Assembly (NCBI RefSeq): GCF_017483025.1
Contig: NZ_JAFUMA010000012.1
Location: forward strand, 1-49,748
Direction: 5' to 3'
Length of the DNA stretch: 49,748 nucleotides
From: Anaerotignum sp.
GTDB lineage: Bacteria; Bacillota; Clostridia; Lachnospirales; Anaerotignaceae
Shown here piece after piece: positions 8,801 to 19,206 of the stretch. The position numbers and the translations under genes are program-made. The notes under the pieces are model-generated. The model was given only the letters and a program-made list of their open reading frames with translations. It was not told where the DNA came from and did not search any database. Within the stretch, counting starts at the first letter, position 1; every line of letters begins with the position of its first letter.

Positions 8801-11800
8801 CTTTGGAACAGTGATTTCAGGCAAAGAAATTTCTTCTTCCTGCACTTCTTCTTTTTCTTCCTGAACAGGATATGGACTTTCGTTTCTGGTACCAATCAAC
8901 GCATAAGTGCCATTGTCATAGGAAATCAGTTCTTCAAGGATTTCTTTCTTCCTCCCATAACCCTTATCAAAGTCAGCAATATTATCCAGTACCGCAGTCA
9001 TATCAGAAATCAGCTTCTGCACCTGTTCCTGATCGTCCAGAATTGTACGAATGATGTCAATAGAATCATTCCAATACGTTCCTTTAGGAAATGGTCTGGG
9101 AGTGCCTTCCGGTACTCTATCAAAAAACGAAGTTACCTTTCTGGCTAATACCCTTTTTTCATATTCGGGATAATAGTCCAATTCAGACTGGCTCATGTAG
9201 CGATTTTCTTCGATCAGTTTTTCGATTCTCCTTGCCACCTGTGTCCAAGATAACTTGACCTTATCATAGGGGCGTCCGATAGTTCCACGGCTATATTCAA
9301 AACCCTTACTGCCATGGTCTACATTATCCCCCATAGACGCCATGCCACCAGTACCAAATTCTTCTTTCAAAAATTCTGCCTTTTCTTTTTCCGTATGCGG
9401 ATTAGAGAAAAATGTATAGATGCGATATTTCCCATTTTCGATACCACTGCCTCTGCGGATCAGCAGTGCGTCAATCTCATCGTCAGAAATAAATTTCTTT
9501 TCTTCACCGAAAGTAAAGGCTTCATTCGCTTTGAACGGTTCAGGTATATATAACAAATCCAACACCTTTTCATGAACATCCTCCGGATCATGGATAATGC
9601 GAAAAGGCGGAGGATAATTCTGCATCAGCATTCCTGCTTCGCTGATATTTTCCGCAAGGCTTTCTACCCATTCATCATCTTTCAGTTTCTCGATTGTTTC
9701 ATTCACGAACTGCTCAAAACTCATACCCTGTGTTTCGATCATTTTGTATTGTGCAGGAACATTCCGCAGTTCTTCACGGTAAAGATAATTTACATTGACT
9801 GCCACATCCCTCAGTTCCCAATCTCTGACCTGATTCAATTCTTCCTGCGGCATAAACTGCCCAATCGTCAGCAATTCCCGAATACGGGTAGCCACCTGTT
9901 TCCATGTGATCAAAAGCGATGTTTGGGAACGCTCCACACTGTTCCCTCTTGCAATATGGATGCCGTCAAAATCATATCTGGCAGTTACTTTTTCTTCACC
10001 AATGATAAAGCCTTTGCCGTCATTCCCGAATTCTTCCCGCAGAAATGCTACATCTCTTTCCAGGCCTTTATTTTTCTGAAACCACGCACAAATACGAAGT
10101 CTAGTGTCTCGCTTATTGCTGCCGCTGGTCAGAACTTCGTCGATCACTTGCTGAGAAAGAGTAAATGCAGGGTTCGGAGGTTCTTTCACTTGCTTCGCCT
10201 GTTCCTCCGTTTCCACACCGAATAAGGACATCTGCTCTACCACTGGTTTCAGCACTGGCAAGGGCTGTGCCGGGAAATACAGATTCCTTTCAATCAGATT
10301 CGCTACATATTCCTGTACGATGCCCCAAGAAAAAAAGGACTCTTCCTCTCTGGACAGATAACTGCCCTTCCAAGTCAGAAGTCCCTTTTCTTCTTTTTTA
10401 TAACCTACTCGCCGTCCATCCAGTACAAGCAGTTCTGTATAGGCATCGCCATAAATACCTTTCATATATTCCGCCCGCTGATCCATATCCGTATGTTCTC
10501 TGAAATACTGGATCACATCGCTGCGTTTTACCTTCAGATGCTGCTCATTGCAAAACAGTTCGTTCAGTAATTCTTCATTGAGGAAGGGCGGTAATGTTTT
10601 TTCTTCATTACCGCCCTTTAGAGAAGGAGTTAGCTGTAAATCAGGTCGTTGAGGGTCTGCTCCTCTGCGGCCTGACGGATATTGTTCATCATTCCTACCC
10701 ATTTCATCTGATCCTTGGCTTTCATTTCTTCGGTCAGTCCTGCTTTCTGGGCCATCTGTTTCGTCAGTTCTTCCATCTGCCTCTGGACTGTCTGTTCGAT
10801 TTCCGCCAGATGTTCCATCAGTTTTCCTGTCAGGATCAGTGTTGAGTAATATGCTTTCTTGTGGTTCTTCAGATATGCTTTCCGCATCCGTCCGTATTTC
10901 CCGATGTTCGGCTGATCTGCTGTCAGTGTCAGTTCCGGCAGCTGGTAATCGCCCATCTGTCTGTAAGTGATGTCCATACTCGACGCCCCTTTCTATATCA
11001 ATCTTTTCTTCTACTCTTTCAACTTCATTATCTCTGGTGATTTCATTTTCTGCAAATTTTTTGCCAGTTCTTTTTTCTTCCCGCAGCATTCCTTTTACAG
11101 TGCTTTCGATTTCTCTCAATACCATTTCAGAAATATCACTGGATGCAGTTCCAAGAACGGTAATGGTTTCCACTGTGTTGAAGTTGAAAATCTGCATGAA
11201 ATCATCATGGTTCAGATATTCTGAAGCATCATAGCCACAACGGGTTAGCAGCATATATCCAATGGAACTCTCCAACATCTGACGAAAGGCGACCTGTACG
11301 CTCAATCCATCCAGATCTTCCAGAAAGCTATGCTCTTTCACATCCATCAGATTTTCCAGATAATCTGTAAAATGATCATCCGCAGCATTTTTCGCCGTAG
11401 AAAGCAAAATAGATGGAATATCACTTCCATCTACCATACCAAAACTATTCGTCAATGTTTCTGCAACGCTTTCCTGAAAATGCTGCTGTATCTGCCACAA
11501 GTGAACCTCGTTTCCGTAATGGCTGAATGTATCCGCCATATCGAATACATACCGCAAACACAGTTTTTCCTTTGTATCATCAATCAAAGCAATCCCTTTG
11601 GAACCTCTAATGATCCATCTTTTGAATCGCTTGTTCCACATATCAATGGGAGCGCAGGCTGTAGCATTTGGACGCTGGGCATAGATCAGCACCTGGTCAT
11701 GGAAAGAATATTTGTAGTTATTCCCCGCCGTTCTGAGAAATGCTGTCCAATTCTGAGGATTGGTTGTCAGATTCTTGGTTGACCGTTCCATCAAAGGGAT

Positions 11801-11824
11801 AATGTCTTTCAGTTTCGATGCCAA
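5848..11824 (-). CDS. Methylase-helicase of the mobile element, exon 1
   Basis: Exon 1 (1,992 codons plus one base) of a 2,607-residue protein of the large element-borne methylase/SNF2-like helicase type (often called antirestriction or DarB-like). Visible in order: an ArdC-like N-terminal domain (about 1-100, PQNWTAFLRTAGNNYKYSFH); a D/R/G/S-rich low-complexity stretch (about 280-400) that overlaps a TnpV-like gene; several repeated ARRIEKLI-type segments; an N6-adenine-type methylase core with NILEPACGTGNFFG (motif I) and GNVPFGSYK in place of NPPF (motif IV); and the helicase start with LLAHEVGAGKT (Walker A) and VDEAH (motif II). Role by family: protection or processing of element DNA during transfer. 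Function depends on splicing of the group II intron; unspliced RNA would stop 16 nt into the intron. The ATG is preceded by AAGGAGGGATATG. Confidence 0.9.
10630..10977 (-). CDS. tnpV: TnpV-like protein nested in another frame of the helicase gene
   Basis: A 115-residue frame on the same strand as the helicase but shifted by one base. The protein has the features I know from TnpV, a small protein of Tn4451-type and other clostridial elements: MGDYQLPELTL at the start, IGKYGRMRKAYLKNHKKAYY, a central LTGKLMEHLAEIE helix, and the C-terminal KAKDQMKWVGMMNNIRQAAE ending LIYS. Length matches the family. AAAGGGGCG lies at a workable distance before the ATG. In the helicase frame the same bases encode a compositionally odd D/R/G/E-rich linker, which suggests the TnpV frame is the one shaped by selection. 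TnpV's function is unknown. It could instead be a relic that the helicase frame reads through. Confidence 0.7.
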   Translation of the reverse strand: MDITYRQMGDYQLPELTLTADQPNIGKYGRMRKAYLKNHKKAYYSTLILTGKLMEHLAEIEQTVQRQMEELTKQMAQKAGLTEEMKAKDQMKWVGMMNNIRQAAEEQTLNDLIYS

Positions 11825-11836
11825 ACATATCCCTCC

Positions 11837-12478
11837 TTATCCTCTTTCTTTTTCTATGTTCACTTTTTTCTTCTTCTCTGTTCCCAAAAACTTTGGAACT
11901 TCTTTGAACCCAAAATCATCAATGTAAAATGCTTTTTTCTCGCCATTCCAGTTCAAAACCACCACATCACTGACAGACAAAGAGTGCATCTTTCTTCCAA
12001 AAGGTCTTTCATCCCTGTTATGCTTGATAAACAGCCCTGCCAGGTCTGCCTCCGGAGAAAGCATCGCCTGATATACCTTCTGATAATCTGATGCCTGAAA
12101 ATATTTCTTCGCTGAATCGTAGGAACGAAAAGCATAGGGTGTCAGTTCCAGATTTTTGATCTGATAAATTTCATAGGTGTCTACTTTATCCCCTTCTCTG
12201 GGATGCTCTGGTGCATATATCGCTCCTGCCTGTTCCATATTCTCTGCAAACTGGCAGATATGATAAACCGCATTTCCAATCTGTGCATGATAGTCATCTA
12301 TGTATTCACAGGGCAAAATCTGTCGTTCTCCTTCAAAAGTGGTCAAAATAATATTGGCTCCATCCGGCACAGAAAAATATGTATTGTATTTAGCATCGAT
12401 AAACCGAATTTCCCGATTTCCTTCCTCATTCGGAAATGCTAAGACACCTTTTATGATTTGAGGATTGAAATTGCTCAT
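11837..12478 (-). CDS. YodL-like element protein
   Basis: A 213-residue soluble protein. The central part matches the YodL-type domain seen in proteins of Firmicutes conjugative elements: YEIYQIKNLELTPYAFRSYD followed by VYQAMLSPEADLAGLF and the closing LSVSDVVVLNWNGEKKAFYID. The N-terminal 100 residues are beta-rich and unassigned. It lies 12 bp before the helicase start and 5 bp after the preceding gene, so the three form one operon. The tail is very basic (TEKKKKVNIEKERG). The biochemical function of YodL domains is unknown; they often occur in large multidomain element proteins. Confidence 0.6.
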   Translation of the reverse strand: MSNFNPQIIKGVLAFPNEEGNREIRFIDAKYNTYFSVPDGANIILTTFEGERQILPCEYIDDYHAQIGNAVYHICQFAENMEQAGAIYAPEHPREGDKVDTYEIYQIKNLELTPYAFRSYDSAKKYFQASDYQKVYQAMLSPEADLAGLFIKHNRDERPFGRKMHSLSVSDVVVLNWNGEKKAFYIDDFGFKEVPKFLGTEKKKKVNIEKERG

Positions 12479-12483
12479 TCACA

Positions 12484-13299
12484 TCACCGTTCCTTTTCTT
12501 CCTGCTTTCTATTTCTGTTTTGCTTTAATTTCCGCTGAAACTGAAATTTACTTTGGGCACGCTCCTTAAAAATCGAAATTATACTTTCACGAGAATCAGA
12601 ATAGTTTCCCCAGTAATAATTCTTTTCTCCATCCTTATCATTGACAGGGGTACGCTCCCAAGTAACATAGCGTGAGGGAGCTTTTTCATTCTCTGCCATA
12701 ACGTATTCCACATCTCTCACCTGTACTCTGGCGATGATGGAATAGGACTGGTTGACTTCCTTCTCACTGGAAAAACTTCCGTTTTCCAATTCCAATACAT
12801 GGCTCCCATTATGAGCCATTTTGACCCGAACTGGCATCAAAGGAATCCCCTGAATTAAATCTGGTATCATCACATAGGTTGCATCTTTTCCCATATAACC
12901 TGCAGATAATGCGGATAAATCCAGATAGTGCATTTCCTTTCCTGCAACGTAGTATTGGTATAGCTTTCCTTTTACAGGATACATGACACTCATTACAGGG
13001 TCTTTGATATGACCACTTATCATTTCGGTCTTTTCCAATACTGCTTTATCATAATATTCCTGCGGATCAGCTGCGGCATGATGCCAACCAAATAAAGAAC
13101 CACAAAGCAATGCTTCTTTCTGCGCTGGCGTAATACTATACTTTCGATTGAGGAAATCTGCCATTTCCATATTTTTTCTTCTGTTTCCAACATCATAATC
13201 TGTTTTGAAATAGCCCTTTTCATATTGCTTCACCAAAACCAGTTCTCCAGTTTCCTGCAATGTTGTAAAACAGAACAACGGTATCTCATTCCGTTTCAT
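12484..13299 (-). CDS. Uncharacterised mobile-element protein
   Basis: A 271-residue protein that I cannot assign to a named family. The segment ITPAQKEALLCGSLFGWHHAAADPQEYYD (about 60-88) resembles a motif I associate with proteins of this element class. The C-terminus is strongly basic and Gln/Lys-rich (KFQFQRKLKQNRNRKQEEKE), suggesting nucleic-acid contact. No signal peptide or membrane segment is seen. The ATG at 13299 was chosen because GGAGGG sits 5 bp upstream; an in-frame TTG four codons earlier overlaps that ribosome site. It lies between parB and the YodL-like gene on the same strand. A short terminator-like hairpin precedes it. Confidence 0.6.
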   Translation of the reverse strand: MKRNEIPLFCFTTLQETGELVLVKQYEKGYFKTDYDVGNRRKNMEMADFLNRKYSITPAQKEALLCGSLFGWHHAAADPQEYYDKAVLEKTEMISGHIKDPVMSVMYPVKGKLYQYYVAGKEMHYLDLSALSAGYMGKDATYVMIPDLIQGIPLMPVRVKMAHNGSHVLELENGSFSSEKEVNQSYSIIARVQVRDVEYVMAENEKAPSRYVTWERTPVNDKDGEKNYYWGNYSDSRESIISIFKERAQSKFQFQRKLKQNRNRKQEEKER

Positions 13300-13314
13300 A
13301 TTTCCCTCCAAATA

Positions 13315-13335
13315 AAAAAGCCGCTATCTTAGCGG
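13315..13335 (-). terminator. Terminator or attenuator after parB
   Basis: On the minus strand CCGCTA-AGA-TAGCGG, directly after the parB stop codon, is followed by CTTTTTT. The next ribosome site begins a few bases later, so partial read-through is likely. Confidence 0.65.
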
Positions 13336-14265
13336 TCATCTTGCTTCTCTCTGCTGCTTTAGTCTTTCTGTTTTCTCCAACAAATCCAATGCCTTGTTGA
13401 TGCGGTCTTTGATCTGCTGTGGTGTCATAGTTTTTGGAAACCTTTTTCGTACCCAATTTCCATCCAGTGTGATTTTATGTTCTAAGGGCTTTTCCTGATT
13501 TAGAATAACCGTCACAATATCTGCATTGAAACGCCCCTCTTTGCTGTAATGCCGTAAATCCTGTGCCTGTTTGATGGAAGGGAATACCTCATCCGTATCA
13601 ATCACATCATACAAAATCCGCTGTTCTTCTTTCGTCAGATAGGATAATTCTACCGCAGGACGAAAAGAGATTTTCTTTTCATCGACCAGTTCCAGAAGGT
13701 CAGGGGTAAGTTCTGTCAGACGGATATAGCGATAAATTTGATCCTTGCTTTCTCCAAGCTGTTCACCTAAACTCTCTGCCGACAACTTCTTCGCCAATGG
13801 CGAAGAAGTTAAATCTGAGCGTTCTCCCTGCCTTTTCATAGCATCCAGTTTCAGTTTATATGCAAAAGCCTTTTCACTGGGTAACAGTTCTTCTCTTTGC
13901 AAGTTAGAATCCACCATCAGAATAATAGCTTCATCATCCGTCAGATTTTTTATGATAATCGGCATCTGTTCTAATCCTGCCAGTTCAGATGCTCTTTTTC
14001 GGCGATTTCCAGCCAGCAGTTCATATCCGCCATTTTCCAATGGTCTTACGATACCAGGAGATAATACACCACTCTGCTTGACACTTTCTGTCATTTCCTG
14101 CATTGCTGCATCATCATTCACTTTGAAGGGGTGATTTCTGGGTGTATGCAGTTCCACAAGAGGAAGATATACGATTTTATCCACACTTTCTTCCACAGAC
14201 TGTGAACCCATGTTAAACAAATCATCGTATGAGGTCATTTTTATTTCTTTTGCGGGACTTTTCAT
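13336..14265 (-). CDS. parB: ParB-family partition protein
   Basis: A 309-residue ParB/Spo0J-type protein. The N-terminal CTPase domain shows ELHTPRNHPF near residues 38-47 and the conserved LLAGNRRKRASELAGL (residues about 83-98). The central helix-turn-helix domain includes LSAESLGEQLGESKDQIYRYIRL. The C-terminal third probably dimerises. ParB binds parS-like centromere sites, spreads, and works with ParA in segregation of the element. The ATG at 14265 is supported by AAGGAGGTG seven bases upstream. The gene overlaps the end of parA by 44 bp, indicating translational coupling. A chromosomal Spo0J is not the best reading, because the neighbours are an element-type repA and methylase-helicase. 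Confidence 0.92.
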   Translation of the reverse strand: MKSPAKEIKMTSYDDLFNMGSQSVEESVDKIVYLPLVELHTPRNHPFKVNDDAAMQEMTESVKQSGVLSPGIVRPLENGGYELLAGNRRKRASELAGLEQMPIIIKNLTDDEAIILMVDSNLQREELLPSEKAFAYKLKLDAMKRQGERSDLTSSPLAKKLSAESLGEQLGESKDQIYRYIRLTELTPDLLELVDEKKISFRPAVELSYLTKEEQRILYDVIDTDEVFPSIKQAQDLRHYSKEGRFNADIVTVILNQEKPLEHKITLDGNWVRKRFPKTMTPQQIKDRINKALDLLEKTERLKQQREAR

Positions 14266-15037
14266 TGCCTAACACCTCCTTCGTAAATCTTTCATAGGCT
14301 AAAGCAGCATTGCCATTTTTGTCATATTCATAAATGCTTTTTCCCAATACACTTGCTTCTGCTACTCTGATCGACGCCGGAATCTGGTTGGTAAATACAG
14401 AAATATTTTTCCCATAACTTTCTCGGATCAACGAGGCGATTTCCTTACAGAAATTTGTTCGGTTATCCACCATTGTCATCAGAATACCGTCAATTTGAAG
14501 ATTTGGATTGATCTGACGTTTTACTTTACCAATAGTCTTTATAAGTTGCTGCAAGCCTCTGGTAGGCAAGTATTGTGCTTCAACTGGAATGATAACACTG
14601 TCTGCCGCAGCTAAGGCATTGATCGTCAGCATCCCTAATGACGGCATACAATCAATCAGCACATAATCATAATTTTCTTTCACCTGATTGATATACTGGC
14701 GTAACACCAGTTCCCTACTCATCATATTTACTAGTGTTACCTCTACACCAGAAAGTTCTATATTTGACGGCATCAGGTCAATCTTTTCTTCATGGTGCAG
14801 AATCCCAAATGCAGGATCAATCGGTTCATCAGAAATCACTTTACTGAACACATCCGAAAGTGTAATTGAAATCTCATCCGCAGGAACAAAACCCAAACTT
14901 TCTGTCAGGCTTCCCTGAGCATCACAGTCAATCAGGAGCACCTTGTTTCCCTGCCGGGCAAGGCCTATGCCAAGATTAACTGTCGTTGTTGTTTTGCCGA
15001 CGCCGCCCTTCTGGTTTGCAATCGCTATCGTTTTCAT
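14222..15037 (-). CDS. parA: ParA/Soj-family partition ATPase
   Basis: A 271-residue Walker-type ATPase. It opens with MKTIAIANQKGGVGKTTTTV, the deviant Walker A box with its signature lysine, followed by VLLIDCDAQGSLTESLG (Walker A') and YVLIDCMPSLGMLTINAL (Walker B region). Length and lack of an N-terminal extension fit the Soj/type Ib group. It moves the ParB-bound element over the nucleoid or regulates the operon. AGAGGAGAG lies upstream of the ATG. It sits downstream of repA, from which it is separated by a hairpin that may act as terminator or attenuator, and overlaps parB. Confidence 0.95.
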   Translation of the reverse strand: MKTIAIANQKGGVGKTTTTVNLGIGLARQGNKVLLIDCDAQGSLTESLGFVPADEISITLSDVFSKVISDEPIDPAFGILHHEEKIDLMPSNIELSGVEVTLVNMMSRELVLRQYINQVKENYDYVLIDCMPSLGMLTINALAAADSVIIPVEAQYLPTRGLQQLIKTIGKVKRQINPNLQIDGILMTMVDNRTNFCKEIASLIRESYGKNISVFTNQIPASIRVAEASVLGKSIYEYDKNGNAALAYERFTKEVLGNEKSRKRNKNDLIR

Positions 15038-15063
15038 TTACAGCACTCTCCTCTTTCTTGCAA

Positions 15064-15091
15064 TAAAAAAACAGAACCTCCTTCGTTCTGT
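15064..15091 (-). terminator. Hairpin with T-run between repA and parA
   Basis: Minus-strand ACAGAAC (complement of 85-91) pairs with GTTCTGT (complement of 15071-15077) and is followed by TTTTTTATTG. The loop contains GAAGGAGG, a ribosome-site-like sequence with no start codon close by. Confidence 0.65.
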
Positions 15092-15094
15092 TAC

Positions 15095-16078
15095 TTAACC
15101 ACTTCCATGAAAATCATGATTTACTTTTGCTTTGTAATAATTACCTATCGTCACCGGAGCATTGAAAAGAGATTCTAGTAAATAGGCTTTGATATTTCTG
15201 ATGTTTGATGGTGATTCTTTCATACATTCCAGTATGTATTCAATATGGGTGTAGTCCAACTGATTCATCCGATCCTGTACCAAAGATGTATAAAGCTGCT
15301 TCCGTCCAATTTTCATAAACGCTTCCTGCGTACAAAGAACTTCCACAATCAATTCTATAATCTCTCCCAACTCTGTATTATACGGATACAACTGCTTCAA
15401 ATAATCATAAGAAATTCTTTCTTTCACTTGCTGCCTGTATCCTTCAATCACATCCATCATTCCTTTTTCTGATTGATGGATAGATAGATTTATTTTACTT
15501 GAGTCAGTCTTTATATTCTCAGTATTATTCCCTTCGGTTTTTCCGAACTCTAGACTTCTATTTTCCAGAAAACTAGAATCCTTATTTTCCGTATTCTTGA
15601 CTTCTGATTTATCGTATTCCAGACTTCTGATTTTCCGAACTCTTGACTTCTGACTTTCCGTATTCTTGGCTTCGACTTTTCCAAAGTCTGGAATGACAAT
15701 ATTTTCTCCTTCTTCCAACACTCTTGTAAAATTTTTTACAAAAATCATAGTCGGTTTTCCCTGCCCTTGTTTTTTTCTCTCGATTAGGCCAGCGTCTTTC
15801 TCCAACTCTTTTAATGCTTTTACAGCCTTGTCCTTCCCACAAGTAAGATTTTCACAAATATCTTCTATCGTAAAATAAATATAGATTCTTCCTGCTTCAT
15901 CCTTCCATCCATTCTTGGCAGACAAAACTAACCTATCTATCATCATTCCATACAAGAATTTCGCTTCTAACGAAAGTCTTTTGAAAACAGGATCTCTCAT
16001 CAAAACCTTGGGTATGCGATAAAAGGCATACTGTTCTGCTTCTAAACCATAATGGTAATCAAATACAATGCATGCCAT
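15095..16078 (-). CDS. repA: RepA_N-type replication initiator
   Basis: A 327-residue protein. The N-terminal 110 residues match the RepA_N winged-helix domain: FYRIPKVLMRDPVFKRLSLE, AKFLYGMMIDRL, and YFTIEDICENLTCGKDKAVK. The C-terminal part ends in NIRNIKAYLLESLFNAPVTI, a motif common to initiators of Firmicutes conjugative elements. Between them, residues about 135-190 form a degenerate repeat of Ser/Lys/Glu/Asn-rich units such as RSLEYDKSEVKNTENKDSS. It would open the element's own origin, allowing autonomous replication after excision. As the first gene of the repA-parA-parB block it marks the core of the element near its right end. No origin iterons could be made out. Confidence 0.88.
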   Translation of the reverse strand: MACIVFDYHYGLEAEQYAFYRIPKVLMRDPVFKRLSLEAKFLYGMMIDRLVLSAKNGWKDEAGRIYIYFTIEDICENLTCGKDKAVKALKELEKDAGLIERKKQGQGKPTMIFVKNFTRVLEEGENIVIPDFGKVEAKNTESQKSRVRKIRSLEYDKSEVKNTENKDSSFLENRSLEFGKTEGNNTENIKTDSSKINLSIHQSEKGMMDVIEGYRQQVKERISYDYLKQLYPYNTELGEIIELIVEVLCTQEAFMKIGRKQLYTSLVQDRMNQLDYTHIEYILECMKESPSNIRNIKAYLLESLFNAPVTIGNYYKAKVNHDFHGSG

Positions 16079-16249
16079 TTAACTTTCACCTACCTTTCTA
16101 TACTTCTTTTACTCTCAAAGAACCAATATACTTATCTATGTTATCTCCTAAAGACAAATCAAATTTTCAAATAATCTTTTACTCTATTGAAAAATCATGC
16201 TTATATCTATATTATTTTAATAAAAACACTTTAAAAGGAGCTTTTTCTC

Positions 16250-16648
16250 ATGGATAAAAAAACACTTCAATATCTAAAAAAGTATTATTTAATTCTTTTA
16301 GCAAGTTTATTTTACATCTTACTTCAAGTTCGTCTAACATGGCCTAGCCAACATTCTCTTTATAAATTCACCGCCTTCTTAGATGCCCTTGTTTTCATTA
16401 CATCCATAATAATTATGGTTTCCCAGCTTCCCCTCAAGTCAAATAAGCCCCATAACTATATTATCAGCAGAGCAATTTGTGCCGCTATAATTATTGCTCC
16501 AACGGCTTGTCTATTGGCAAAATATCTCTATAAAATAGATAACTATTATATTTCGGAATTTGTAAATATTATAGCTGCTTATACAGGTATTATGGGTTCA
16601 TTTTTATCCTTGTATAATAGTCAAACCAAAGGCAAAAATCCTTCCTAA
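16250..16648 (+). CDS. Small hypothetical membrane protein
   Basis: A 132-residue protein with about four hydrophobic segments (roughly residues 12-30, 42-60, 70-90 and 103-122) and short charged ends, so it is probably an integral membrane protein. I do not recognise a family. AAAAGGAGC precedes the ATG at good spacing. The gene is markedly AT-rich compared with the chromosomal genes to its right, is transcribed away from repA, and ends in its own terminator. It is likely cargo at the end of the mobile element. Immunity or superinfection-exclusion roles are possible but unsupported. Confidence 0.6.
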   Translation: MDKKTLQYLKKYYLILLASLFYILLQVRLTWPSQHSLYKFTAFLDALVFITSIIIMVSQLPLKSNKPHNYIISRAICAAIIIAPTACLLAKYLYKIDNYYISEFVNIIAAYTGIMGSFLSLYNSQTKGKNPS

Positions 16649-16723
16649 TCGTTTTATCAGAACCTCCAGTTATGACAATCTATTAAAACACTTTATATAA
16701 TAATCCTTTTATTAATATAAAAA

Positions 16724-16757
16724 GCACTATATAACCAATAGTTATCTAGTGCCTTTT
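16724..16757 (+). terminator. Terminator after the small membrane-protein gene
   Basis: GCACTATATAAC (16724-16735) pairs with GTTATCTAGTGC (16741-16752) with one mismatch around a 5-base loop, then CCTTTT. It may work in both directions, since AAAA precedes the left arm. Confidence 0.6.
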
Positions 16758-16809
16758 GTGTGATTATAGATTTAGTCTTTTCCAAAAATATCCTGTGCCA
16801 CAAAGATTA

Positions 16810-17560
<751 letters not shown>

Positions 17561-17566
17561 AAAAAG

Positions 17567-17595
17567 AACAGACGGGTTTTCCCGTCTGTTTTTTT
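17567..17595. terminator. Bidirectional terminator
   Basis: A perfect 10-bp stem AACAGACGGG/CCCGTCTGTT with a TTTT loop has a T-run on one side and an A-run on the other. It separates the collagen-like gene from the convergent racemase gene. Confidence 0.9.
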
Positions 17596-17597
17596 AC

Positions 17598-18413
17598 TTA
17601 TAAATAAGCTGTTCCTTCTGCCACGATGGAAACATTCCCCGTGATATGAAGAGATTCGATTTTTCCATTTACATAGGAAACTTCCACGCCCATGATACCG
17701 CCAGGCTGTTTCAAGCGAATGGAAACGGATTTCCCCTCCTTCGCCGCCAGATATGCACCGATTGCAGAAGTGCCGCTGCCGCAGCCACGTTCCCAGATAA
17801 GGCTGACATTTTCCACGGAAACCAGCGGTTTCAGTGTGCCGTTTTCTTCATCGAAAAGCAGGATGCCAAAGGCTGCGGGCATTTCGCCTGCCCATTCCTT
17901 TGCCGCCTGTTCCGCTTTCGCCACGCCATCTTCGCCCCAAAGGGACACAGGGACGATGATATGGGTGATACCTTCGAAAACGACTGTTGTCAATTCCAGT
18001 GTTTCGCCATCCAGCATAAAGTTTCTATTTTCGATAGCCTTGGGCAGGGGCATGGCCACTCTGCCGAAAAAGCCTTTTTCTTCTTTTTTCAATTGACAGC
18101 GAACAAGGCTGTCCGCCCCGGAAACTTCCAGAATGATTTCTGTTTCCTCACCCATGTTGAGACCTTTTTTCGCCGCCAGCACTGCCGCAAGAGAAAGGGA
18201 CGCATTCCCGCAGAATTCCCCTGCCATCATCTGCAGGCGTTTTTCTGCCGCAGGGTTTTCCGGCTCTTCGATATAGCCTGCCTGCTCCGCATAAACGCTG
18301 CCGTAAGCGATCAGCTTCTCCGCAATTTCCAGATGCTTCTCTCTGGGCACAGGGGTTTCAATGAGCAAAGTCATATTTTCCGTAGGGCTTGTTTTGATGA
18401 ACTTCAGTTCCAT
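17598..18413 (-). CDS. DapF-fold amino-acid racemase/epimerase-like protein
   Basis: A 271-residue protein of the diaminopimelate epimerase fold. Both signature cysteines are present in the expected places: Cys68 in GEFCGNAS and Cys211 in ERGCGSGTSA, the two bases of a PLP-independent racemase. The surrounding sequence departs from true DapF (FCGNAS rather than CGNGAR), so another substrate is likely; relatives include the histidine racemase CntK. AAGGAAG lies 8 bp before the ATG. The gene starts 12 bp after the ATP-binding protein of a polar amino-acid ABC transporter and is the last gene of that operon, so its substrate is probably the imported amino acid or a derivative. It is also possible that it is the cell's DapF; the divergent motifs argue against this. 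Confidence 0.7.
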   Translation of the reverse strand: MELKFIKTSPTENMTLLIETPVPREKHLEIAEKLIAYGSVYAEQAGYIEEPENPAAEKRLQMMAGEFCGNASLSLAAVLAAKKGLNMGEETEIILEVSGADSLVRCQLKKEEKGFFGRVAMPLPKAIENRNFMLDGETLELTTVVFEGITHIIVPVSLWGEDGVAKAEQAAKEWAGEMPAAFGILLFDEENGTLKPLVSVENVSLIWERGCGSGTSAIGAYLAAKEGKSVSIRLKQPGGIMGVEVSYVNGKIESLHITGNVSIVAEGTAYL

Positions 18414-18425
18414 CCGACCACTTCC

Positions 18426-19190
18426 TTACTGCTGGAAACGGCTCAGGAATGCTTTGGTACGTTCCTGCTGAGGGTTGTTGATGATCTGCTGAGGGTCGCC
18501 CTCTTCCACGATAACACCGCCATCCATGAAGATGATATGGTTGGATACATCGCGGGCAAAGGACATTTCGTGGGTAACGATTACCATTGTCATATGTTCT
18601 GCCGCCAGGTCTTTGATAACTTTCAGGATTTCGCCTGTCAGTTCAGGGTCCAGCGCAGAAGTAGGTTCATCAAAGAACAGAATTTCGGGTTTCATCGCCA
18701 GCGCACGGGCAATGGATACACGCTGCTGCTGACCGCCGGAAAGCTCGCAGGGGTACGCATTTTCTTTATCGGACAGACCCATCTTTTTCAGCAATTCTCT
18801 TGCTTCGGCATACACTTCCTCTTTGGGGCGTTTGCCAATAAGGATGGGAGGTTCTGTGATATTTTTCATAACAGAATAATGGGGAAACAGATTGAAATTC
18901 TGGAACACCAGGCCAAAATGCTTCTTTACATCCTTCAATGTTTCCTTGTCGCCGTAGATGGCCTTGCCTTCCGCATCTGCCTTGGCTGCATAATCGCCCA
19001 GATAGATCAGGTCGCCGCCGTCCATGGTTTCCAGCATGGTGGCACAACGCAGCAAAGTGGATTTACCGGAACCGGAAGGCCCAATGATGGATACCACCTG
19101 CCCTTCGGATACGGAAAGGGAGATATCTTTTAAAACTTCGTTATCGCCGAAGCTTTTATTACAATGATTGATTTCCAATACTTTTTTCAT
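18426..19190 (-). CDS. Polar amino-acid ABC transporter, ATP-binding protein
   Basis: A 254-residue ATPase of the GlnQ/HisP group. Walker A is [10 protein letters not shown], the signature is [16 protein letters not shown], and Walker B is [17 protein letters not shown] followed by the switch histidine in [12 protein letters not shown] short insertion after Walker A ([18 protein letters not shown]) is a little unusual. It lies 16 bp downstream of the permease gene, with AAGGAGGG before the ATG. It energises import together with the permease and the lipoprotein receptor. Substrate cannot be read from the ATPase. Confidence 0.93.
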   Translation of the reverse strand: MKKVLEINHCNKSFGDNEVLKDISLSVSEGQVVSIIGPSGSGKSTLLRCATMLETMDGGDLIYLGDYAAKADAEGKAIYGDKETLKDVKKHFGLVFQNFNLFPHYSVMKNITEPPILIGKRPKEEVYAEARELLKKMGLSDKENAYPCELSGGQQQRVSIARALAMKPEILFFDEPTSALDPELTGEILKVIKDLAAEHMTMVIVTHEMSFARDVSNHIIFMDGGVIVEEGDPQQIINNPQQERTKAFLSRFQQ

Positions 19191-19206
19191 AAATGGCCCT
19201 CCTTTC

